A stretch of 64,000 bases of DNA from positions 11,756,251 to 11,820,250 of the forward strand of contig NC_049985.1 in NCBI RefSeq assembly GCF_000003815.2, written 5' to 3'. This stretch comes from Branchiostoma floridae (lineage: Eukaryota; Chordata; Leptocardii; Amphioxiformes; Branchiostomatidae). The position numbers were made by a program, and so were the translations under genes. Below the pieces are notes generated by a model, which did not search any database, had not been told where the DNA came from, and was given only the letters and a program-made list of their open reading frames with translations. Shown in pieces: positions 12,501 to 23,366 of this stretch. Every line of letters begins with the position of its first letter. Within the stretch, counting starts at the first letter, position 1.

Positions 12501-15500
12501 CGTAGACGTCATCTCGCAAACCCTGGGCAACAAATCCAGACGGCTGTGCCTTCACGGCAAAGCCTCCTGTGGCTGTCAAAGCAGCAATGTCTTTGAATTA
12601 GCATGGAAGTACACCTGTATTGGCATAGCTAAAACTAAATTAGTTCAAAAGAAAAGTTATCATTTTGAATTCAACATCACGAATCACATATATTACAGAC
12701 AAAAAGGGGGTGAGCACTCGTTACCTGTAATTGGCCCTGAGGTAAGAATTTGCGATAAACTTTGCACAATTGAATTGAAGAAAAGAAACAGGATTGTTGT
12801 TTGTGATAAGAAAGTGAGAACATACCATACTGACAGTTCTGTCCAGTCCATCCAGGCGAGCAGGTACATTTGTATCCGCCATCTTTGTTCACACAGCGTC
12901 CATGTTCACAGGGGTTCCTGGCACACTCATTCATATCTGTGTGGTCAAACATTCCTGTCATGGAACAGCATATCAACTAATTATCGGCTCAGTTTTTCAG
13001 CTCACAGAGAGGACGCTATTACTTACAACACAATACAAAAAGGAAACAGCATCATCTTTAGTTAGAGGAAAGAGGTGACCCACCTTGCTTGCAGTTCTGT
13101 CCAGTCCCTCCAGGCGAGCAGGTAGAGCCTTCATCTTTGTTCACACAGCGTCCATGTCCACATCCATCAATGTCTGTATAATGAGGAAAATAATTATAGT
13201 CTCAAATAGTCCCATGCAAAGCAATAGCATTTGAAATGTTATACACATAAATGTCTATATCTGCTTTTTGAAAAGCAGCTAACAGGTAATTTGAGCAAGA
13301 AAGATAACCAGACCAGACAAAGTATTCTTAATTGTGATGCTTTAAGAAAGGTACTTACCTTCTGTAAAGTTTGGTCTAGTCCATCCAGGGAAACAATCGC
13401 AGCCATAACCAGAATCATGGTTCACACAAGTCCCATGTTGACATGGTTTTGTGATACAACCATTTATGTCTATGTTGGAGGAACGTATCAAAATGACTTA
13501 TCTGATGAAGAATTTCAATAACTCGTTAACGTTATATGTATCTGAATATAGTACTCACCGCAAAATTTTCTTCTTTATTTTGGCTTATTCATAGAAACTG
13601 TCTGTAAGACCTTGTCTGACTTAGCCTGGGTACCATCCGGTTAATAACTCGCTCCTATGTTAGCTTCTTCTATATTTATGTAACGTTATGTATCATAAAC
13701 GACGAGCTGTTATCCGGGTGGTACCCAGGCTATGTCTGACTGTAGATTCAAGGACATTGCAGAGGATCAAGTTCAAGTTATGCTGACACATGGGTCCTAC
13801 GCATCTACACAATGTATTAACATTGTTTACCCGTGGTTGATAGGTATGTGCTCATTGTTGGTAAGGCCATGGTGTTCACAGTGGCGACAGTTGAGCTATT
13901 TGACATCGGGAGAGTCGTCATCAGTAGAGGACCTGCCCCCATCAGGGCGTCCTGCTGATACATTGGGTCATGTGGTGCCTACCACGGGTCAACAAAGTTT
14001 GAGTTTATTTCGATATCCTTATGGGGCTAATCCTGTAAAGGTTAAGTCAGAAGCAAACTAAGATACGAAATGTACATACATTTACACCGATATGTACAGG
14101 TGTCAGAGAATGACAATGCACACAAAAAATACGAGAAAAATAAAAAGTCATTCAACTTTTACGATATCAATCATTTGCCGGTGAACTATTAACCATTGGA
14201 TACGGTCTCTACACCAGTAGGTAGTCGATTCCAGAGCTTTACAGATCTAGGCACAATCGTCCTCTTTCCATTCTTACTTTTGGGTTTGGGTAATAAAAAT
14301 TGTACAATAACAGTCTTGTTACATGCCATCGCGTTCGTGCATTGAAACGTTGTATTTGTTGGTGTCCCTCGATTCGCCTGTAGCAACAATTCTAAACAGT
14401 AGTTTCAAAGTACGTAAACTTGGTTTTATATTTTACCAGTATGTAGCCTAAATCCACCATGTCAATTTGGAAAGTTACATTTAGATATCACTATTGTTGT
14501 CTGATATATGGGAAGTTCATAATCAATCAAAGAAGACGGTAATACTTTGGCCCACCTTGCCTCCAGGTAAGAGATGAGTTGCCAGGACCACAGTAATGAC
14601 AACTGTGACTACCACAAGGAGACCACAACCGGTACCCAGCGCTAGCCAGAAGACTCTGTTAGATGTCAACTTTTGCCACATGTCCCAGACGCGCTCTGAG
14701 ATGGAAGGAATTTGATTGACATTTATTCACCAGCTATGTGGCCTGATAATTAAAATATGTCACATAATGCCTAGGAGATACATTGTACAAGCTTTGCAAT
14801 AATAGTTCCAGATGAAATTAACGTTCTACGACCTCATGCCGCGTAATGTTAACCTTTTGAGTGATGCAACGTAAATGTTTCTCATTGATTATGCAAATAA
14901 GGCGTGTTTCCAAAGAAAGCAGCTAGGGGGCCAGACTTTGTCACCTCTTTGTAGGCACAAGAGCTATCTGCCACCAAAAAAGTCCATTCCTTTGATAAGC
15001 GCTAAGCCAAGATCTAACCACACACTAAGCTCATATCAATCCATTGATAGCATCTTGAGTTAGGCAGCCAAACCACCAACACTAGTACGGCAAACGGTAA
15101 CAAAAACATAACCACCTTGGCAAAGTAACGTTTTGCAAAGTACACCTCAGGAACTTTTTATTTCTGTTCAAGCTGTGGCATTGACATGCATGTAAAATAT
15201 GGTCCCAGTTTTCAGAAAGCACTTGTGACTACAGCTAGACTAGATTATATTTCGACGGACAATAGTTAATGTTTGCCCTCCCACTCTGTTTAACAAGCCC
15301 GTCAAAAAAGAGATTCTAACTTTTCATCACAGAGCGTCGCCTGCAATGTAACGACCAAAATTTGTTGAGTTTTATATATTCATAAAAGGCTTCATATACA
15401 TTACACTCAAGCCTGAAAATGTGAGTTGTAACGTTACTTCTTGTTTCTGGGTGGCGGCATTGGACGCCCTTCCTAATGCAGATAAATAAATTTAAATAAG

Positions 15501-18500
15501 ATAAACTACGCAGCGTCATTATACTAGTACGCGCACTGTTTGCCTCTGTTTACCACACCTTCGTCATTCGGAGGCCTTTTTTAAATGATACGCATATTGC
15601 GGTACATCTCATGCCAAAATAGTCGAGAAAATTTGACCCCCCAAAAAACGACTGATTCTCCAGTAGTCCCAATCCTCAACATTGACCACACTCTTGTAAA
15701 TCCACTTAGGGGAACACATGAAAAATACATTCATGAGGACAAATGAAAAATCAACCATTGGTTAACCGTTTATGGTCCATACATATACTTCCAGAAGAAC
15801 GATGTCGAACGGTAAGCAACTCTGCTTCCAAATCATATCCAGGCAACAACAGCCTTTCATAGGCCGAGACTATCTAACCACACAGTAAATTTCAATGAAT
15901 CCAGCCATTCATAGCTTCCTGAGTTATGCAGCTAAACTGCTACCAACACTGCTACAAACGCTAAGAAAAACATGACCTCCCTGGCGAAGTAACGATACAT
16001 ATCTACAAGTGTTGCAAAATATGCATGGGGAACATTATTTTAAAGTTTCTGACGTTTTGTGGATCACTGACTTCAAATGCTTGCAATTGCCTTTCTGTAA
16101 TAAGTAAAACATTAACATAAAATATGGTCTCAGTCTCCAGGAAGCACATATGACTATACTAGACGTCTGACTAGAACATATTTCGACTGACAATAGCTAA
16201 TGTTTGCCCTCCCACTCCGTTTAACAAGCCCGTCAAATTAGTTGATGGAAAAAGCGATCTGAGAAATTCATCACACTGATTCTAGCACACAAGGCTTGCG
16301 TAACGCTTAATTAGTTCTCAGCCTCACCCAAACTCCAGGGGCACAACTCAAATCTAAGGGCATAGTTATTAAGTATGAAACCATTAATGCACGCCGACCA
16401 AAACTCAACCAGTTCTGATCATCTGTGACGTTGTAGGTGATAAAGACGAAAAACATTGGCAACTTAGCTGCGATCCGAGGTGTCTTGGTCAACTTTAGGG
16501 CTCTTCTTGGTCTACTTACAGTCATCCGCCCACTTCTTTACGGTTAAAATATGGAGAGATTCCGCATCAAGCATTTTGACAATGTCGTTGTAGATATATT
16601 CGAAAGGGTGTCGCCTGCAATGAAACGACTACAGCCTTTTGAGATTTGGATATTCTTAAAAATGCTTCATACTTAATATGCAAGCCCAGAGGCGTAAGCT
16701 GTGATTCAGGGTGGATGCATTGAACGCCCGTTGTACAGATAACTATAACTGAAATAAGATAAAACTAGAGTTCCACGAAACACATACCTTCGCCAGACAA
16801 TCAAGGGTTGTTATGGAGAATGCCTTTATCAATGACTTAAAGGTTTTATAGCTTCTCAAGTTATGTTATCCGCACTCACACACACTCACACAGAGCCCGC
16901 TGCAGTACCGACGAAAGATAAAGAGCGAACCATTTTCAAACTCAACCTTTGTTTCTGCGACCGCTACTCAATACCAAGTATCATGAAGATCCATCAATCA
17001 GTTCTCCAGTTATACTGCTGACCTACATAAAGACTCACCTAACACTATGGCTTAAGCCTTAACCAAAAGTTTAATCTTCTTGGCGAAGGTAATGAAAAGG
17101 CCACAAACCACCAAGCTTCCACTTTTCCCTGCCACATAAGCATCACCAAAATAAGGGGGAAAACACCCCTTCACATCAAAATGGAGAAACCCCTTCCCAT
17201 AGTGCACAAACAAACAACATGGCGCTTGCAAAGTGAGAACTAATAAACAATGTGTTAGCAACAATAACATCTATGTTTTGCTGACACAAATATGTCATGA
17301 CCTCCACAAGCCTGGAGCACAGATGTAGTTACCGACACTGAGCACTGATTGTCCAGAAAAGAGGTCGATTGAAGGATTTACACATTCTTCTAATTATCAT
17401 GTAAATTAAGCCCCGATTTGCATACAATACATTTCAGGATTTTAATCATTACCTAAGGTATGTACATACCAAAAATAATGCAAATCCGCCAACCCCTCCT
17501 AGACTTATACTATACCAAAGATAATGACAAAATCGCCCGGTGCAGTACAAAACAAGCCGCCAGGAGGCCAAAATTTGCACTACTTAATCCCTGCCCAGAG
17601 ACGTATCCACTACCCAAAAAGCGTAAACCTGACACTTCAGGATAACTATAACGCCAACTTCGGCACTCCGCTGCAGTACCGCAACTTGTCGCCAGGATGC
17701 CCATTATCGAACTTGACCGTCGTTTTCCAAACCCCTAAATAACTACCGAATATAATGCAAAACGATCCACAGCGTCAAAAGTTATCTTGTACGCAAATAC
17801 ACACACACACACACTCACCCCGCTGCACTCACGACAGAAAGCGCCAACAGTACCATTTTCGTACAAAACCTCGCTATACGCAACCGCAACTCAAATACCA
17901 AATATCGCGACATTCCATCCACAGCTACCAAAGTTATTTGAGATTGACCTATATACTGGGACACAAAAAAATTTTCTAACCATAACATGACCTTCTTGGC
18001 GAAGGTAATAAACTACGCAGCGTCTTTGTACTTGTAAATGCATTTTCTGCCTTTGTTTACTGTACATTCATTATTCGGATTGCTCTTCTAAATTGTTTCG
18101 CATATTGTGATATATTCAATCCCAAAATCCGCGAAGACATTCGACAGAAAAACGACTGATTCTCCAGCAGTGCCTTTATCCTCAACAAGGACCAGGTTCT
18201 TGCAAATCCTCTTTGTTTACTGTCCACTTACCTCAAGATACATTTATGTGGTCACAAGAAAAATCGACCATAGCCTATGCCATATAGGTTAACCCATAAG
18301 CCCACAGAACGCTATGCAACTATCCAAATCATATTCAGACAACAACAAAATACCACGAAATAGGTTCAATACAATGTGCATGACAATACAATGTGTGTAT
18401 GACGCATATCGTCAAAGTATCGCCTTAAGCCAGATAACCATATCACCGTGAGCTCAGTGGGAATAACGCGGTCCTGGGGTGGTGCCCGTCCGCCCAGTCA

Positions 18501-19360
18501 TTGGAGTAAGCCGGGGGATTTTACGGGGTTGGTTTTCAATCACTTTGCTCACGAAAGGGCGGCAGTAATTAAACGGGCCGGGTGGAAAGTTGAGCTAGCA
18601 TAAAGAGACTAATGCTTAGTAGAACTGGGGCCGGTAAAAACCATTAAGCCTGCGTCACAATTTAAGCGAACGCCGGTCGAATTTTAAGATCGGCTGGAGC
18701 TCGCCTAATTTCAAAATCGCCCGAGCGTCGACCGTATTTTTCGCTGAAAACTTGCCCCGTCAAAAATTGGTCTGGGCTTGGTATTTCATTCCAGAAAGTT
18801 TAAGTTATGTCTTTTCTGCTTTTTGGTGCACAGCTGACATCACAAGGAGGTTAAAAAAGATCCCAACAGACGGGGTGCTAAAAGTCACCCGAAGCCCTAG
18901 CAATCGTCAGGACGCCGGCCGTACATGTACTTTAGCCTAAAATGCCCCTTTGGAGCTTGCCGACACGTCGGCTGAGCTAAGTTCTTTATTTGTGACAGGA
19001 ACTTTAAGGCGTCGGGTACAGAGGTGTTTACAATTGTTTCAAAGCAATATGGACTTGCTTCCAGTAAAGAATTTGCTATCAGATTGTTTTCACCATTTTG
19101 TAGTATAACGGCATGGATCTGGACGTACCTTGAACCCTGTAGCCCGGGCCAACCTCCTCAGCCTGTTTGTAGGGATGTTCGCGCTCCGGTTCGGGCAGGT
19201 TATCCGAGGACGACTCCGTTTTTGCGCCCAAGTGGAGAACATGGGAGTGGTCACCACCCACTGCTGGACCAGTGCACGCCTCTTTCATGGTGGATGGGCG
19301 GCGTTTTACACCTGCCATTTTGTCCTCATCACCAGCCGTCGATACTTTTGTATCCGCCAT
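5331..19360 (-). CDS. Type II membrane protein with EGF, F-type lectin, F5/8C and C-type lectin domains
   Basis: Twenty phase-consistent exons give 1041 residues: 19360-19129, 14695-14556, 13978-13831, 13469-13359, 13173-13084, 12936-12826, 12590-12447, 12157-12047, 11898-11788, 11639-11529, 10932-10743, 9922-9687, 8860-8381, 7851-7741, 7545-7435, 7220-7110, 6927-6811, 6539-6369, 6033-5855 and 5441-5331. The start ATG (19360) has an in-frame TGA five codons upstream. Order: tail with RRPST (1-91), TM helix (about 92-118), Ser/Thr-rich stalk (to 173), EGF modules and one unassigned linker exon (174-436), F-type lectin (437-578), F5/8C domain (579-738), four EGF modules (739-888), C-type lectin domain (889-1041). 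The protein should sit in the plasma membrane with its sugar-binding domains outside. Known for the families: F-type domains bind fucose, and EPN C-type domains bind mannose-type sugars with calcium. Ligand and role are unknown. I do not recognise a named orthologue. The stalk exon is the least certain join; its phase (0 to 1) is what links TM to EGF. Confidence 0.8.
6811..7851 (-). other. Four membrane-proximal-to-lectin EGF exons
   Basis: Four phase 1-1 exons (7851-7741, 7545-7435, 7220-7110 and 6927-6811) each encode one EGF module with six cysteines. Three are near-identical ([14 protein letters not shown]). The last is six bases longer and more diverged ([17 protein letters not shown]). 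DINEC or DTDEC starts suggest calcium-binding EGF modules. The symmetrical phase lets modules be duplicated or lost without a frameshift. Confidence 0.92.
8381..8860 (-). other. F5/8 type C (discoidin-like) domain exon
   Basis: A single 480-base phase 1-1 exon begins [15 protein letters not shown] and continues through [39 protein letters not shown]. Alternation of these blocks with a YWRFLIT strand is typical of galactose-binding/discoidin folds. It follows the F-type domain directly, so the protein carries two consecutive jelly-roll domains of different subfamilies. Confidence 0.85.
8958..9040. repeat. Probable retroelement 3'-end fragment in an intron
   Basis: The segment 'gaagaaggtgacagacggtc' followed by an 'accgagcactggttgtg'-like block resembles the 3' ends of non-LTR elements that I have seen in marine invertebrate genomes. 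It has no coding content. The assignment is weak. Confidence 0.25.
9123..9216. repeat. (TCATA)n microsatellite
   Basis: A near-perfect atcat/tcata pentanucleotide array with a few shorter units, in the intron between the F-type and F5/8C exons. Confidence 0.92.
9994..10173. mobile_element. Short inverted-repeat element (MITE-like)
   Basis: About 180 bp bounded by perfect 15-bp inverted termini TACCCCTGTCACATT / AATGTGACAGGGGTA. A partial internal copy of the terminus lies near 10062. It sits in the intron between the two F-type lectin exons. No clear target duplication is visible. Confidence 0.6.
10408..10430. repeat. (CA)n microsatellite
   Basis: Uninterrupted ca dinucleotides in an intron of the lectin gene. 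Confidence 0.85.
11529..12157 (-). repeat. Tandemly duplicated EGF exon-intron units
   Basis: Three EGF exons (12157-12047, 11898-11788, 11639-11529) are spaced exactly 259 bases apart. The two introns between them are nearly identical over their whole length (for example 'aaaacaattagtgct' and 'ttacccataagaaatatttc' in both). This indicates recent unequal crossing-over or ongoing homogenisation. All three encode intact six-cysteine EGF modules. Confidence 0.9.
12447..12590 (-). other. Unassigned linker exon of the lectin gene
   Basis: A 144-base phase 1-1 exon starts [10 protein letters not shown] and ends SSIEQD. It has no cysteines, so it is not an EGF module. It lies between EGF exons 3 and 4, with an AAAG acceptor and a GTGAGC donor. 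An NKT sequon could be glycosylated. I do not recognise a domain; it may be a spacer. Confidence 0.55.
12826..13469 (-). other. First three EGF exons, two of them degenerate
   Basis: Exon 12936-12826 encodes a normal EGF module. Exon 13173-13084 is only 90 bases and keeps four of six cysteines. Exon 13469-13359 ends WTRPNFTEG, where the last cysteine has become Phe. All keep phase 1-1, so the frame is preserved despite module decay. Confidence 0.8.
13622..13732. mobile_element. MITE with target-site duplication
   Basis: A 111-bp element begins TAGCCTGGGTACCATCCGG and ends CCGGGTGGTACCCAGGCTA, imperfect inverted termini of about 25-30 bp. The flanks carry an identical 9-bp direct repeat TGTCTGACT (13613-13621 and 13733-13741). 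An 8-9 bp duplication with such termini suits a hAT-like or Mutator-like non-autonomous element. It lies in an intron of the lectin gene. Confidence 0.85.
13831..13978 (-). other. Ser/Thr-rich stalk exon of the lectin gene
   Basis: A 148-base exon enters in phase 0 and leaves in phase 1, which joins the TM exon to the phase-1 EGF exons. The peptide is rich in Ser, Thr and Met ([19 protein letters not shown]), as expected for an O-glycosylated stalk. The acceptor has a poor pyrimidine tract, so this exon is less certain than its neighbours. Confidence 0.55.
14195..14390 (-). pseudogene. Remnant of a non-LTR retrotransposon reverse transcriptase C-terminus
   Basis: A short open frame contains [22 protein letters not shown]. 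The block GKRT...VKLWN.LP is typical of the extreme C-terminus of LINE-type endonuclease/reverse transcriptase proteins in invertebrates. No upstream reverse transcriptase domain is visible, so this is a 5'-truncated copy inside an intron. Confidence 0.5.
14556..14695 (-). other. Transmembrane exon of the lectin gene
   Basis: A 140-base exon (phase 1 in, phase 0 out) encodes WQKLTSNR, then a hydrophobic stretch [20 protein letters not shown] continuing TVVLATHLL. There is no upstream signal peptide and positive charge precedes the helix, so a type II orientation (N-terminus inside) is predicted. Confidence 0.85.
14880..18310. repeat. Triplicated segments and dispersed repeat copies in intron 1 of the lectin gene
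   Basis: Blocks at about 15.09-15.79, 16.0-16.77 and 18.0-18.30 kb repeat one another in pieces. 'tgtttgccctcccactc' then 'gtttaacaagcccgtcaaa' occurs at about 15.27 and 16.20. 'aaactacgcagcgtc' and 'aacgactgattctccag' occur at about 15.5 and 18.0. Repeat copies ending in hairpins such as ACCTTC-ttggc-GAAGGT lie between them. No coding exon is seen in this 4.4-kb intron. Confidence 0.7.
19129..19360 (-). other. First coding exon (cytoplasmic tail) of the lectin gene
   Basis: Begins [17 protein letters not shown] and is hydrophilic throughout, with KRRPST, a possible basophilic-kinase site. The donor CAAG|GTACGT lies at 19129/19128. An in-frame TGA just upstream of the ATG marks the start. 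Any upstream 5' UTR exon is not resolved. Confidence 0.75.
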
Positions 19361-22300
19361 TTCTGGGTGCAATCAACAATGCCCACTTGTTACATATAAA
19401 ACAATGATTATATTTTCTCGCCTCATATTTCCTGAGTGTCAAGGCCAGAGAATATACTGGCGCGATGTCTTCACGGTGAGAGATTAACGTTACATCTATA
19501 CATTATGTTACTGGACAAGACCGTTTGCGTCGACAAAACAAAGAAAATTTGTGCAATAAATTATGTGTATGACCGCACTATAAGAGCCCGATACACACTA
19601 AGCTACAATACCTGCTGTTGATGCTGTAGCTCTGAATGTTCTATCAATGAGCTTTTATCCTTGGTTAATTATGTCAAATAACTGCTCTTGTGGAAAAGCC
19701 AACTCTGTAAGTATTTGTGCTGCAAGTAAATAGTATCGGTCGATTCGGCAAATATTACTGATTATGTCCTGGACAAAATACAGCCGGATTATTTTTACAT
19801 TTTGTCACAACAACAACAACAACAACTACAACAACAACCCAACAGAAACCTGTTTCTTACTGAAAGGATAACAAAAACAACAAGACACACCTTATCGGTC
19901 TGTCCCCATGCTGACAGCGAAGGTCTGAGTTCTGTATGCAGCAGAATATTGGAAACTGAATGAACTGAATTCCTGGCGTTTAAGATTTTGTGATGCTCAG
20001 CACCAATCACAAGTAAGTTCGTGTAAATGATATGCCGAAAACAACAACTCTAGACTAATTTTCAAGAACTAACAAATGCATGAATCTCTTAGGATCACGT
20101 AAGATATGCATGTATATAGTCGTGCGTTTCTGCGTCACAACTTTTTATCGTGCGAACAGAAACACTTTGCTGGGCACAAATAAAAGATTTATACTGACGC
20201 TGAAAAACGGGTTGGCGTTGAAGATACCGTTATTTGCATTTGGTTGAGGCTTTCCTTGTCAATCCCTGAAGACCCGTCGGACTTTAAACGGCCTATTCAT
20301 CCTTTCCTTTGGTGTAGACGAAAGTCAGTTAAGGGCAAGCTTCGTCTTTTATCCGTCAGTTAGACATGCATATTCTTTCCTTCACATTTATATTGTATCC
20401 GTGCGTACTGACTGTTGTATGTCATCTATCATAATACCTATTTTACATATTCCCATGGCAAAACTGAAAAAGGAATTGTCCTAGTACCGTGCCAATGAAT
20501 GGCTGCTAAAGGAAATAAAAGGTGTATCAAAATAAACAAATACGTTGCCATTATGAAAAAAAACGACAGACACATAAGATATAGGTCCTTTGAGAACTAC
20601 ATGTCCATTATTCATACACCGACGTATGTTGTGTCATTGGGAAGGGCACTTAACACAGGTGAAAATAAATATCCTGACTAAACAGTGAAAACGTGTACAT
20701 TATCTACATAGCTTCGGTTAGGGACGGCTGTAGCTATAGGATAGGACTTTAAATGGAGGCCCGCGTATGAGGAGACCGACACATTGAACACGTTTAAGAT
20801 TTCGCCACACTTACCAAAAAGATTATAATTCTACACCATGGGGGTGTATCAAACATTACAGTCTGGTATCCGGGTTGAGATCTTGATATAGGTGTTTTCA
20901 CAATTCTTAGTGGCAATGTTGGCACGTACGTGTGAATATTGGCACACCACATCCGTGTGTACTTTTGGCAGATTAGCCGAAAAGGCTCTATGGGCGTCAC
21001 TCCACCGCCAGGGAAACTCGTGTAAACTTACGGTGCCGTTCCCAGGGGCACAACACCAGGGGCATGGCAAGTACCGAGCCCAGGACCGCTAGGTTCCGAG
21101 CCTAACACTCCACTAGCTACGCCACACACAACTATGTAGGTGATCACCTGTTATCCTTTCAAGAAATGTGTGCATCTCAATGAATAAATAGATGAATGAA
21201 TACAGTATACTAGACTAAAGATACGTGAATACAAAGTAAGTGAAAAAAGTCTAGCAGTTTTTGTTGCATTTTTGCTGCATATATACGCTTCGTATATTTG
21301 ATTTTGATTTTTGATTTGATTTTTGTATATGTTATGTGTCCATGTGTAATTATCACTCCTGGAAGAGTAGATGTTGCAGTTATAAGCCGTACATGTCAAC
21401 AACTAATAAATAAAGGAGTCAATAAACAATAAACAATCTGGCTTTCGCGCCATGTACGCATGATCCCTATTCTATGTTACACACGAATTACTGCAGAAAC
21501 TGAATTGTTTACCAATTCGTCACGGTAACTGCGTTACATCCTCAAAGCAAACAGGTGTCATTCTCTCTTCTGACAGCCATTACAGATGTTTTCATATCGA
21601 TAGTAATGGAAAATGTTGTTGAAAATGGGGCAATATGGCGTAAGAACATAGGATCACCCAGTAAAAAACATCAATACGTGTACTACAGTGCCGACTGAAA
21701 AGCCTGATATGGAGGCTATCTACTATCTATTCTTTATGTGTTTTGTTTGCTAAACCTGTTCAACCGCTTTTGGTCAAAGGTCACGGGTGACAATGCGAGT
21801 CAATTCCTCTGGAACAAATTTGGTGACTACAGCACAAAACTCTTGCCAGACTGTTGCAAATGTATCATACTTATTATTTTCGAACCTGGTTTGACTTCGT
21901 CGACAGCGACAAGAAAGGATTAACGTTAATGTAGTAGCGTGCTTGGTGAGACTACCTACTGGACGAGGCAACACACTGACAGCTATTGTGTGAGAGTCAT
22001 TGTCTATACAGGTATGGCACACACGCCCATGGAACACACCTTTTACCCTCATTTCATATTTTTGACAGCTTTTTACACGACTTAAGTATAATTTAGAACA
22101 GAAATGAGTTGTGAAAGTCCGCATATCTTCTATTTGCTTGGTCCAGTACACGAAGGTGCAATATATTTTAAGTGACTTGGATTTCTCTGGTAATAATAGG
22201 TATGCCGCCATTTTGTCCGGTTTAAAAAGGCTCCGCCCAGAATTATCAGGCATGAAGCCAACATATACAGGATACGAGAACAATGATTTATATTACGGTG

Positions 22301-23366
22301 TTGTTGTCATGGACGTATTTTAGATTTTTCTGGCTATACCTTGGTCAATTTTAGCAAGATAGGGTATCATACCAACAAAGAGAGTATATGTTAAAATCAA
22401 ACCTTTGAGAATATGTTTAAGTTGATCAGTTCGGTATATAGGTCTGCTATAGACGCTTAACATGTGGAACGTTTGCCACAACGGCAGCGGAAGCCATGTG
22501 TATATCTATTTGGACACAGGTAGAAGGCAACATAACTGCCGCAGGCGTTTGACATAGTGACCCAAATTGCGTGAAAACGTAACCTGGCGTATCTGTTGTT
22601 TATTAGTCATGTTAAAAGTATTCCATACGTGTTCTCCACTGAAGAGACATAAAGGTCAGGCAATAGCAACATTTGAGAAACTCGAGCTCAGATGATTGAG
22701 ACTCAAATCACTGCTGGCTTCAACCACTATTGCATCATGAATAGTATAATAGATACAATATATCATAATTCCTACATCCTCACAACTCCGTAGACTCATT
22801 AATGTAAAACTGAATGGTTTAGCATCATTTCAAATCATCTATATTGATAGATCCGTACTGCTTATGCTGTCTTTAATTCTCAGCTGCTTATTATAAGCAG
22901 CTGAGAATTAAAGACAGCATAAGCAGTACGGATCAACATGGTTGTAGTCAACAACAACGAATCTAGATATAAGATCATCCATTTTTTATGTCTAAAGGAA
23001 TAGAACCTACACTATAAATCTGCATGGAGAGCCTTTTGCATTAAGCGTGGATACAACAATTGACTTTTTAACAACTTATTCCCAGTGGAAAATGTTATGA
23101 ATTAAGTGAAAAAGTTATTCCCACTGGTGCATACTTGTTATTAAATATGGATAGGATAAAGACGTGTTGAGCACTTCATGCGACATGCATAGACATCCAA
23201 AGCGACTTTCACACGAACGTCTTACACCTCTTATAACGAAAACGATGAAAATGGATGTTAATCAAAACCTTACAAATGTAACTTAATCATTTAGATCATA
23301 CGAAACCATAATAGAAAGATAACATGTTCTCTGTTTTTCTCACAGTGTACATAACTGGGTTTAATA
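19361..23366. other. Intergenic region between the divergently transcribed lectin and E-Syt genes
   Basis: The lectin gene runs left and the synaptotagmin gene runs right, so promoters of both should lie here. A minus-strand open frame of 169 codons (22283-21774) has no recognisable domain and is overlapped by a plus-strand frame; I do not call it a gene. The region contains an ACA-rich stretch near 19806 and the large palindrome at 22850-22934. Confidence 0.5.
22850..22934. repeat. 85-bp palindrome with perfect 41-bp arms
   Basis: The left arm 22850-22890 and right arm 22894-22934 are exact reverse complements, separated by tta. It can form a cruciform or a long RNA hairpin. It lies 433 bp upstream of the E-Syt start codon. 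Confidence 0.95.

Noticed and set aside
12439-13065. Plus-strand 208-codon open frame
   Set aside because: It is antisense to EGF and linker exons of the lectin gene. Its sequence is the complement of conserved EGF codons and crosses their splice sites.
18446-18560. tRNA-derived SINE head (TGAGCTCAGTGGGA resembles an A box)
   Set aside because: The only B-box-like word (ggttttcaatcac) is poor and too far away. No cloverleaf can be drawn.
21774-22283. Minus-strand 169-codon open frame upstream of E-Syt
   Set aside because: No recognisable domain, low-complexity composition and an overlapping plus-strand frame. This length is possible by chance in AT-rich DNA.
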